A stretch of 64,000 nt of DNA, from NCBI RefSeq assembly GCF_025854275.1, contig NZ_CP107567.1, positions 6,944,001-7,008,000 of the forward strand, in the 5' to 3' direction. Of this stretch, positions 27,400 through 34,415 are shown piece by piece (the stretch's first letter is position 1; each line of letters opens with the position of its first letter). The notes beneath the pieces are model-generated. The model saw only the letters and a program-made list of their open reading frames with translations. It had not been told where the DNA came from and did not search any database. Origin of the DNA: Streptomyces peucetius (GTDB lineage: Bacteria; Actinomycetota; Actinomycetes; Streptomycetales; Streptomycetaceae). A program made the position numbers and the translations under genes.

Positions 27400-28379
27400 G
27401 CGGCACTTCCTGATGCGGCGGTAGTGGCGAGGAGGTCGGCCAGTGCGTGCACGGCGCACAGCTTCGGTACGGGGGTCTTCGTCAGCGCGGCCAGTTCGAC
27501 GACGGCCGCGAGGAGGACGTCCAGTTCGAGCGGCTTGCCCTTCTCCAGGTCCTGGAGGGTCGACGTCTTGTGGTCGCCGACGCGCTCGGCGCCGGCGAGC
27601 CGCCGCTCGACGGAGATCTTGGGGTGGCAGCCGACGGCGGCCGCGACCTCCAGCGTCTCGTACATCATCGTCTCGACCAGCGCCTTGGTGTCCCGGTGGC
27701 GGCAGATCTGCGCCATGGTGGCCCGGGAGAGGGCGCTGATCGGGTTGAAGGAGATGTTGCCGAGCAGCTTGATCCAGATGTCGTTGCGCAGATCCGGTTC
27801 GACGGGGCACTTGAGCCCGCCGGCGGTCATCGCGTCGCTGAACTCGACGCACCGCCGCGACACGGTCCGGTCCGGCTCGCCGATCGAGAACCTGGTGCCC
27901 TCCAGGTGCCGTACGACGCCCGGCGCCTCGAGCTCCGTCGCGGCGTAGACGACGCAGCCGATGGCGCGCTCGGGCGGCAGGGTGGCGCTGACCGTGCCGC
28001 CCGGGTCGACGCTCTCGATGCGGCGGCCGCTGTACGGGCCGGGCAGGCCGTGGAAGTACCACCAGGGGATGCCGTTCTGCGCGGCGATCACGGAGGTGCT
28101 CCCGTGCAGCAGCGGGTGCACCAACGGGCCCGACGCGGCGTACGAGTTGGCCTTGAGGCCGAGGAAGACATGGTCGACGGGTCCGACCGAGGCCGGATCG
28201 TCGGTGGCGTGGGGCCGTGCGGTGAAGTCACCGCGGGGGCTGAGCACGCGGACGCCGTCGCGGCGCATGGCCGCGAGGTGTGCGCCGCGGGCGATGAGAT
28301 GGACCTCGGCGCCGGCGCGGTGGAGCGCGGCCCCGACATATGCGCCGATGGCTCCGGCGCCGACAACTGCGACTTTCAC
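27396..28379 (-). CDS. 2-dehydropantoate 2-reductase family protein (ApbA/PanE-like)
   Basis: 327 residues. VAVVGAGAIGAYVGAALHRA is the NADP-binding Rossmann motif, GLKANSYAA and AAQNGIPWWYF carry the conserved Lys/Asn positions, and KLLGNISFNPISALSRAT is the substrate-site helix of ketopantoate reductases. First gene of the formate dehydrogenase operon, overlapping the next by four bases. Its role there is not obvious. It may be a general 2-oxoacid reductase rather than the pantothenate enzyme. Confidence 0.9.
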   Translation of the reverse strand: MKVAVVGAGAIGAYVGAALHRAGAEVHLIARGAHLAAMRRDGVRVLSPRGDFTARPHATDDPASVGPVDHVFLGLKANSYAASGPLVHPLLHGSTSVIAAQNGIPWWYFHGLPGPYSGRRIESVDPGGTVSATLPPERAIGCVVYAATELEAPGVVRHLEGTRFSIGEPDRTVSRRCVEFSDAMTAGGLKCPVEPDLRNDIWIKLLGNISFNPISALSRATMAQICRHRDTKALVETMMYETLEVAAAVGCHPKISVERRLAGAERVGDHKTSTLQDLEKGKPLELDVLLAAVVELAALTKTPVPKLCAVHALADLLATTAASGSAA

Positions 28380-28438
28380 GGGGCTCTCCGTTCGGATGAC
28401 GACCGAGCGAGGGCGGAAGTGATGAGGGTGAGTCGACA

Positions 28439-28474
28439 GAATATTGTCTACAGTATGCTTTCACGTTGGGTCAA
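28439..28474 (-). promoter_or_regulatory. Promoter and GntR operator candidate of the formate dehydrogenase operon
   Basis: On the minus strand TTGACC (28469-28474) and TAGACA (28445-28450), 18 bp apart, form a likely -35/-10 pair. The 16-mer ACTGTAGACAATATTC (28439-28454, minus strand) overlaps the -10 box and recurs with two mismatches in the promoter of the GntR gene at 30302. Its core TGT-N2-ACA suits a FadR-type GntR dimer. The rest of 28380-28690 holds only the direct repeat at 28524. Confidence 0.6.
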
Positions 28475-28523
28475 GAGTCGTGCCTGACCGTGCCTGCCTC
28501 GGTGCCGGCGCCGGTCGGGCGCG

Positions 28524-28565
28524 GTCCGGCCGCGGTCGCGTCGTGGTCCAGCCGCGGTCGCGTCG
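28524..28565. repeat. Two tandem copies of a 20-bp sequence, 22-bp period
   Basis: GTCCRGCCGCGGTCGCGTCG occurs at 28524-28543 and 28546-28565. It lies between the divergent formate dehydrogenase and ketoacyl synthase genes, about 125 bp before the latter. Function unknown. Confidence 0.5.
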
Positions 28566-28690
28566 CGGTGGGGATCCTTCGGGAAGCTCCAAAGTCCGGG
28601 CCCGGAAGCTGTGGGATCACTTGCCGTCGTACCGGTCGGTAGCAGCCAAGACTGGGTGACTCCTGACTTCTGATCGAGGAGAAGCCATCC

Positions 28691-29638
28691 ATGACCGGCA
28701 CACGTGTCGTCGCGCTCGGGCACTACCAGCCCGCCAAAGTGCTCACCAACGACGACCTGGCGGCCATGGTCGACACCAGTGACGAGTGGATCCGCAGCCG
28801 GGTCGGGATCAGGACCCGCCATGTGGCGGGCCCCGACGAGCCGGTGGACGAACTCGCCGCCCACGCCGCCGCCAAGGCGCTGGCCGCTGCCGGACTCACC
28901 CCCGCCGACATCGACCTGGTCCTCGTCGCGACGTCCACCGCCGTCGACCGGTCGCCCAACACCGCCGCGCGGGTCGCGGCACGCCTCGGCATGGGCTCGC
29001 CCGCGGTAATGGACCTCAACGTCGTCTGCGCCGGCTTCACCCACGCGCTCGCCACCGCCGACCACACCCTGCGGGCGGGAGCCGCGACCCGGGCCCTGGT
29101 CGTCGGGGCCGACAAGATGGCCGACATCGTCGACTGGACCGACCGCTCGACGTGCGTACTCGTCGGCGACGGCGCGGGCGCGGCGGTGGTCGAGGCCGTC
29201 CCGGCCGGTCAGGAGGCGGGAATCGGCCCGGTGCTGTGGGGATCGGTCCCCGAGATGGGGAACGCCGTACGGATCGAGGGCACGCCGGCGCGCTTCGCGC
29301 AGGAGGGCCAGTCCGTCTACCGGTGGGCGACCACGCAGCTGCCGCCGATCGCCCGTAAGGTCTGCGAACGGGCGGGCGTCACCCCGGAGGGCCTGGCGGC
29401 GGTCGTCCTGCACCAGGCCAATCTGCGGATCATCGAGCCGCTCGCGCACAAGATCGGCGCGGTCAACGCGGTCGTCGCCCGTGACGTCGTCAACTCCGGC
29501 AACACCTCGGCCGCGTCGATCCCGATGGCGCTGTCCAAACTGGTCGAGCGCGGCGAGATCGAGTCGGGCGACCCGGTCCTGCTCTTCGGCTTCGGCGGAA
29601 ACCTGTCGTACGCGGGCCAGGTGATCCGCTGCCCCTGA
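28691..29638 (+). CDS. Beta-ketoacyl-ACP synthase III-like protein (KAS III, FabH family)
   Basis: 315 residues, ATG preceded by GAGGAG. The catalytic triad is C113 (NVVCAGFTHAL), H241 (VVLHQANLRII) and N271 (VNSGNTSAASIP). TSDEWIRSRVGIRTRHV and GDGAGAAVVEA are family marks. The enzyme would condense an acyl-CoA with malonyl-ACP or act as an acyl transferase. It is isolated from fatty acid synthase genes, so it is more likely a secondary FabH paralogue than the housekeeping enzyme. The NUDIX gene follows after 22 bp. Confidence 0.92.
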   Translation: MTGTRVVALGHYQPAKVLTNDDLAAMVDTSDEWIRSRVGIRTRHVAGPDEPVDELAAHAAAKALAAAGLTPADIDLVLVATSTAVDRSPNTAARVAARLGMGSPAVMDLNVVCAGFTHALATADHTLRAGAATRALVVGADKMADIVDWTDRSTCVLVGDGAGAAVVEAVPAGQEAGIGPVLWGSVPEMGNAVRIEGTPARFAQEGQSVYRWATTQLPPIARKVCERAGVTPEGLAAVVLHQANLRIIEPLAHKIGAVNAVVARDVVNSGNTSAASIPMALSKLVERGEIESGDPVLLFGFGGNLSYAGQVIRCP

Positions 29639-29660
29639 GTTTCACGGGCAGACTGGCGGG

Positions 29661-30122
29661 ATGGTGACGAAGCGAAGCGCCGGGCTGCTGCTGTGGCGGC
29701 GGCGTCCGGATGGTGTCGAGGTGCTCATCGCCCACATGGGCGGCCCGTTCTGGCAGTCGCGCGACGAGGCGGCCTGGTCGATCCCGAAGGGCGAGTACGA
29801 ACCGGACGAGGAGCCGATGGCCGCCGCGCGGCGGGAGTTCGAGGAGGAGCTCGGGCTCCAGGCGCCGTCCGGGGACTGGCATCCGCTCGGCGAGGCCCGG
29901 CAGTCGAGCGGCAAGCTCGTGACCGTGTGGGCGATGGAGGGCGACCTCGACACGTCCCTCGTCGTGCCGGGCACCTTCACCATGGAGTGGCCGAGGGGCT
30001 CCGGCGAGATGCGCGAGTTTCCCGAGATCGACCGGGCGGAGTGGTGCGGCGTGGAGGCGGCGAGGCCGAAACTGGTGAGCGGCCAGCGGGTCTTCCTGGA
30101 GCGACTCGCTCCGCTCCTGTGA
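29661..30122 (+). CDS. NUDIX hydrolase
   Basis: 153 residues. The Nudix box runs from GEYEPDEEPM to REFEEELG (residues about 44-65) and has all the G-x5-E-x7-REUxEExGU positions. The N-terminus SAGLLLWRRRPDGVEVLIAH and the internal WSIPKGEYE are like the actinobacterial NTP/NDP-sugar pyrophosphatase branch near MutT1. It would hydrolyse a nucleoside diphosphate derivative. Probably co-transcribed with the KAS III gene. Confidence 0.93.
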   Translation: MVTKRSAGLLLWRRRPDGVEVLIAHMGGPFWQSRDEAAWSIPKGEYEPDEEPMAAARREFEEELGLQAPSGDWHPLGEARQSSGKLVTVWAMEGDLDTSLVVPGTFTMEWPRGSGEMREFPEIDRAEWCGVEAARPKLVSGQRVFLERLAPLL

Positions 30123-30228
30123 CGGCGGGGGTGGCGGGCTCCGCTCCCCTGACCGGCGCCGCCCGCTCGGCGGCTACGCTGTGCGACGTGACGGGCGTCT
30201 CGTGTCACAGCACGATCGTGATCGGTAG

Positions 30229-30244
30229 ACTGTAGACGATAGTC
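30229..30244 (+). promoter_or_regulatory. GntR autoregulatory operator candidate
   Basis: ACTGTAGACGATAGTC matches 14 of 16 positions of the element in the formate dehydrogenase promoter. It lies 58 bp before the GntR start, within a run that repeats GTAGAC (30225 and 30232). Confidence 0.6.
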
Positions 30245-30301
30245 AATTCCAGGATCATTGCCCGCAGCTCGTCCGCCCCGTCGCCCGGAAGGGGACCGCC
30301 G

Positions 30302-30979
30302 ATGTTGTCCGCAGGACTGCCGCAGGGAACCGTGCCCAAGTTGGAACGGCCCGGCCCACTGCGCGAGCGTGTGTACGAGGCACTGCTGGAGCTGATCACC
30401 ACCCGCGCGCTCCGGCCCGGCCAGCATCTGGTCGAGAGCGAGCTCGCCGGTCACCTGGGCGTCTCGCGCCAGCCCGTCCGCGAGGCGCTGCAACGTCTCA
30501 ACACCGAGGGGTGGGTCGATCTCCGCCCCGCCCAGGGCGCGTTCGTCCACGAGCCCACCGAGTCGGAGGCCGACCAGCTGCTGTCCGTCCGCACGCTGCT
30601 GGAGGCCGAGGCCGCCAGACTCGCCGCCGCGAACTCGGGCAAGGCCGGCATCGAGGCCCTGGAGACGCTGTGCGCCAAGGGCGAGCAGGCCGTCGCGGAC
30701 GACGACGTCGACCTGGCCGTGGCGACCAACGCGGAGTTCCACGCCAAGGTCATGGAGCTCGCCGGCAACCTCGTCCTGGCGGAGCTCGCCGGGCAGGTCG
30801 ACCGCCGCGTCCGCTGGTACTACACCCCGGTCGCCCGGCAGCGTGGACGCCAGTCGTGGATCGAGCACCGCGAGTTGATCGCGGCGATCTCCGCCCGCGA
30901 CGAGAAGCGCGCGACGGAGATCATGCGCGCCCACACGGAGCACACGCGCACGACCTACCACCAGCGCGAACAGCCCTGA
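30302..30979 (+). CDS. GntR-family regulator, FadR/FCD subfamily
   Basis: 225 residues, ATG with GGAAGGGGA upstream. Residues 17-80 are the GntR winged helix: LRERVYEALLELITTRALRP, then HLGVSRQPVREALQRL and DLRPAQGAFV. Residues about 95-215 form the all-alpha FCD ligand domain, with likely metal-binding histidines in NAEFHAKVMELAGN, WIEHRELIAAI and RAHTEHTRTTYH. It probably represses its own gene and the formate dehydrogenase operon through the shared 16-mer; the effector may be a small organic acid. That regulatory link is inference. Confidence 0.92.
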   Translation: MLSAGLPQGTVPKLERPGPLRERVYEALLELITTRALRPGQHLVESELAGHLGVSRQPVREALQRLNTEGWVDLRPAQGAFVHEPTESEADQLLSVRTLLEAEAARLAAANSGKAGIEALETLCAKGEQAVADDDVDLAVATNAEFHAKVMELAGNLVLAELAGQVDRRVRWYYTPVARQRGRQSWIEHRELIAAISARDEKRATEIMRAHTEHTRTTYHQREQP

Positions 30980-31418
30980 TGGGGTAGCACTCCGCTGGAG
31001 TGCGAGTACCTGGTGGCGTGACGTGGGCGGTGGATGGGCCCAGGTGTCAGGGATGCCAGAGCCGGAGGTTCACTGCCTCTGGCTTCGACGGAGAGCTGCC
31101 GTGGGGCGAGAGATCGGGACCCGTACGCCGGTCAGCGAAACCGGGCAGTCTGTGGACCTGCCCTGAACTCGAGGGCACCACTGACCCGGCCACGCTCGTC
31201 CCGGTCGAGACGATGGGGCGGCTCGCTGCCCGCATCGTGCGTTCATCCTGCACACCGTCGACTACGCCACCTGCGAGCAGGTCGCCGTACGGTTCATCCC
31301 ACCGCCGGGCGGCCGGCCCCGCGAATGGAGCAGCGTGACGAACATCGCGTGGGACACCTACTCGAAGCCGCTCGTGTCCGCCGATGCCGCGTGTCGACAG
31401 TCCGGGGCGACGAAGCTG
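30980..31418. other. Gene-free stretch with a possible decayed coding fragment
   Basis: Between the GntR gene and the convergent carbonic anhydrase gene. The frame around 31242-31370 reads FILHTVDYATCEQVAVRFIP then PREWSSVTNIAWDTYSK, which has protein-like composition but no start, ribosome site or family I recognise. The rest looks non-coding. Confidence 0.35.
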
Positions 31419-31910
31419 TCACCCGACCTCGCGCAACCTGCCGGTGCGGACTTCGTAGACAAAGCCGCGGATGGCGTCCTCGTGGATGAGGAACGGGCTT
31501 TCCCGGACGCGGGCCACGGAGCGGCGCACTTGTTCCTCCAGGTCGCTGAAGGCGTGGAAGTCGAACGGCACCTCAGCCCCTGTCTCGCTCTCCACCTGCC
31601 GTTTCAGGTCGTCATCCTGGAAGGTGAGCATCCCGCACTCGGTGTTGTGGACAAGCATGATCTCTCGTGTTCCGCCGACGCGTTGAGAAATGACGAGCGA
31701 CCGGATGGTGTCTTCCGTGACCACGCCACCGGCGTTCCGGATGACGTGCGCGTCCCCCTCTTCAAGGCCGAGCATCTTGTGGATGTCAAGCCGAGAATCC
31801 ATGCAGGCGATGACGGCCAGGCGCATTCTCGGCGGCCGCGGAGGATCGAGGTCCTTGTACGCTGCCGCGAACGCAGCGTTCATTTCGAGCACGTCGTCGA
31901 TGGCACTCAT
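31419..31910 (-). CDS. Beta-class carbonic anhydrase
   Basis: 163 residues from ATG 31910, with GGAGGAAG upstream. Zinc ligands are in LAVIACMDSRLD (Cys with the Asp-Arg dyad) and MLVHNTECGM (His and Cys); DAHVIRNAGGVVTED is the typical adjacent strand. This short form matches the actinobacterial type IV-like beta-CA used for CO2/bicarbonate interconversion in the cytosol. Stands alone. Confidence 0.93.
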   Translation of the reverse strand: MSAIDDVLEMNAAFAAAYKDLDPPRPPRMRLAVIACMDSRLDIHKMLGLEEGDAHVIRNAGGVVTEDTIRSLVISQRVGGTREIMLVHNTECGMLTFQDDDLKRQVESETGAEVPFDFHAFSDLEEQVRRSVARVRESPFLIHEDAIRGFVYEVRTGRLREVG

Positions 31911-32087
31911 CGTGCTTCCTCCAGGCGTACGCCTCGTCACGGCCGGGCCGGGCGCAGCCCAGGAGCTGATCGTCGCCGCTGCCCCGGCAGGCACCATGAG
32001 AGACGGTGAGGGACATTGCATGTCATCTCCTTCGTACATGCCGTCCCCACTGGCCAACCAGCACCATGCCCGGCCGCGCCGCCGGGA

Positions 32088-33314
32088 TCACGCGGGCGGT
32101 GCAGCGACCGCGGTGAACGGCGTCGGCTCGGTGCCCGTCCAGCGGTGCAGTACGGCCTGGCCCGTCTGCCGGGTGACACGGCCGTCGTGGTCCTTGGCCG
32201 CCTCGCCCACGTAGAACTGGCCGTCGTCGAGCGCGACCAGCCCGAACTGCCCCGGCGAGTCCCAGCCGTAGGTGTCCGACCGCGCATGGTGGACTCCCTG
32301 TGGAAGCAGGTCCAGCAGCTGCCCTTGCTCCGGCTCCGGCTGACCCCGAAGCGGCCCGGGCTCCGGAACGCGGTCGCCGTCGACCACGAAGAGGGACGAG
32401 TCGGGGAAGGTGGTCTTGGTTCCCTTGTACGTGGCCATCAGCCACCGGCGGCTGTGCGCGTCGTACTCGAGGTTCTGCACACCGTAGGTCGTGTTCCCCG
32501 TGTACACGAAGTACTTGCCGTCGGGCTCGGAGGGCCCGCTGCGGTGCGGCTGTGACTCCGTCAGAGGCCGCTGGAGCGCGCTCCAGTCGCGGATGTCGTA
32601 CTGGAGCAGGACCTGATGGTCATTGTCCGTGCGGCCGGTGTGGGGGTACACCCCGTAGGCGACGGTCAGCTTCTGCTGCCCGCCCTTCTTCCCGAACGCC
32701 GGGCCGAACGCCAGCCCGTCGATGCCGCTGCACCCGTAGCGGTGGTCCGCCGTGCGCGCGGTGTTGCCGTCGAAGGCGCCGTCGCCGTCCATGTCGGCCG
32801 TGTAGTCGTCCACCACCTCCTGGAGGTGAACGGTGGACACGACCCCGCTGGTGGCGGCGTCCATGTCCATCCGGTTGATCCGGTCGCCGTCCAGGATCGC
32901 GATGTAGAAGGCCTTCTCCTCCTTGTACTCCAGCGAGCCGTAGACCCGCCGGTCGTCCGTGTTGAAGTCGAGATCACCCAGATGCCCGGCGAAACCGGTG
33001 ACCGAGCCGACCGGACGTCCCTCCAGGTCTGTCTTGACCAGGAGGTTGGTGAACGAGAAGTACATGAATCCCTTGCGGTCCAGGGCCATGCCCTGCAGGT
33101 GCCCGGACTGCCAGCTACCGCCGTCGATCCTGAGCGGTCGTCCGGGTGCGTTGCCCGGTGGTTCACCGCCCCCCGCGACGGCCAGGGTGCCGGCGATCGC
33201 GGCCGTCGAGCAGGCAGCGACGGACAGCAAGCCGTAGAAGCGCGACTTCTTTTTGACGGTCCCTCCCCGTGTTCCGGGAGCCCGGACCACGCCCGCCAGG
33301 GGGCGTCCACGCAT
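32088..33314 (-). CDS. Secreted protein of unknown function, propeller-like; start codon uncertain
   Basis: About 409 residues from ATG 33314. Homologue-like sequence seems to begin at KKKSRFYGLLSVAACSTAAI, a signal peptide, but the codon before it at 33255-33257 is GTC, standing three bases behind a strong GGGGAGGG ribosome site. Either GTC replaced a GTG start or the longer upstream start is used. The mature part has repeated units like LQGMALDRKGFMYFSFTNLL, HLGDLDFNTDDRRVYGSLEY and GLAFGPAFG that suggest a beta propeller, plus a DMDGDGAFDG calcium-like loop. Function not recognised. Confidence 0.7.
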   Translation of the reverse strand: MRGRPLAGVVRAPGTRGGTVKKKSRFYGLLSVAACSTAAIAGTLAVAGGGEPPGNAPGRPLRIDGGSWQSGHLQGMALDRKGFMYFSFTNLLVKTDLEGRPVGSVTGFAGHLGDLDFNTDDRRVYGSLEYKEEKAFYIAILDGDRINRMDMDAATSGVVSTVHLQEVVDDYTADMDGDGAFDGNTARTADHRYGCSGIDGLAFGPAFGKKGGQQKLTVAYGVYPHTGRTDNDHQVLLQYDIRDWSALQRPLTESQPHRSGPSEPDGKYFVYTGNTTYGVQNLEYDAHSRRWLMATYKGTKTTFPDSSLFVVDGDRVPEPGPLRGQPEPEQGQLLDLLPQGVHHARSDTYGWDSPGQFGLVALDDGQFYVGEAAKDHDGRVTRQTGQAVLHRWTGTEPTPFTAVAAPPA

Positions 33315-33647
33315 CCCACGTGTCGCCACACACAGGAGGAAGCCCAAGCTCTACAGCGGGCTCCCGGCCACCCAACAGTCGTGCGACAGGCGGCAGACCG
33401 TTTTCGCGTCCGATTCTATCCGGCTTCCCGACCGCCGCGACCCTCCTCACCCGGTGGTCCGGCGACCCGCCGTCCGCACCCCCGCGGTCGTGTGGAGCCC
33501 CCGAACGCGTCGACGGCGTGCGGGCACGCTTCCGGGCAGGTGCTTCATGACCGTCCTCGGTGTCCGATGCCGGACGACGGGCGCGTGGCCCGGGCCGATT
33601 ACATTGGATCAGTCCCGCGGGCTGAGGCTGTCGTTCATGATGTCCGT

Positions 33648-33842
33648 GTGGCTCACCGCATCAGTGCTCTGATCTCGTTCTTCGGCGTTCTTGCCTGCAT
33701 GGTGCTGCTTGTGGGCGCCGTCCGTCAGTACGGCTCCGGGGCATCGGCTCTCTGGATCGTGGCCGGAGCTTTGCTCGTCCTCAGCGCCTTGTACGTGTTT
33801 GTGCGGGATGTGCTGCGACTTCGCACGGGGCAGAGGAGCTGA
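33648..33842 (+). CDS. Small two-helix membrane protein
   Basis: 64 residues from GTG 33648 (MAHRISALISFFGVLACMVL). Two hydrophobic helices (ISFFGVLACMVLLVGAV and ALWIVAGALLVLSALYVFV) are followed by a basic tail. No ribosome site is clear and function is unknown, but hydrophobic pattern and codon use suggest a real gene. Confidence 0.5.
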   Translation: MAHRISALISFFGVLACMVLLVGAVRQYGSGASALWIVAGALLVLSALYVFVRDVLRLRTGQRS

Positions 33843-33932
33843 TGAGGTTGCCGTTCCGATCGTGTTTGTCTGCGCTGCCGTAGACGCGTTCCGCGGACCG
33901 GACACCCCAGGCACGCGGTGCGGCGGCGGCCG

Positions 33933-34215
33933 TCAACCGCACTGCCACGTGAACATCGCCCGGTCAAAGCACCGCTCGGTCAGATCCTGCGAACGATCAG
34001 CCCAGTAAAGAGCTCCAGCGTCGCCCCGCATCATGTCAGCGGCGTCCTCGCTGTCGAATTGGGCGAGGAGCAGCCAACTGGCCGCTTCGTCGGACACCCC
34101 GCGGGTCGTCCCAGGGCACCGCCCCGTCCAGGGCCGCCTCAGCGACCTCGTCGAGGAAGTTTTGCGAACAGAGGGAGGTGGCCGCCGGTAGGCCGCCGAG
34201 TCGGCCGGCCGGCGG
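33933..34215 (-). pseudogene. Decayed DUF1963 (YwqG-like) gene
   Basis: One frame gives EVAEAALDGAVPWDDPRG; after a one-base shift near 34097 a second frame gives SDEAASWLLLAQFDSEDAAD, MMRGDAGALYWADRSQDL and FDRAMFTWQCG with stop at 33933. DUF1963 proteins end in this way (WxLLLQxDSDxDADMMWGDAGxLYWLI...RFDxxxFTWQC). Only the C-terminal third remains and it is frameshifted. The remainder of the 570-bp gap 33843-34415 shows nothing else. Confidence 0.65.
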
Positions 34216-34415
34216 GTCGACGGGCGCGACGTCTTCGCGCCGTGCCCGGGTATGCCGATGAGGAATTACGGGTTCTCCCTCTCCTCGTGACGCCGTCCTG
34301 CGTGTCAGACTCTGCGGCGATCGCTCCCCAGGCGATCCTTCCCTCCGGCCCGGCGGGCCGGGGGAGACCCAAGCGACACACGGAATCACGCGAACCATGT
34401 GAAAGGGATCGCAAC

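Noticed and set aside
23447..27406. A single 1319-codon minus-strand protein
   Set aside because: It joins the NuoEF gene to an out-of-frame reading of the FdhA gene; the true start is the ATG at 25483, and the upstream part is a shadow.
31000..31338. 112-codon plus-strand frame behind the GntR gene
   Set aside because: No ribosome site, no domain, and poor codon character.
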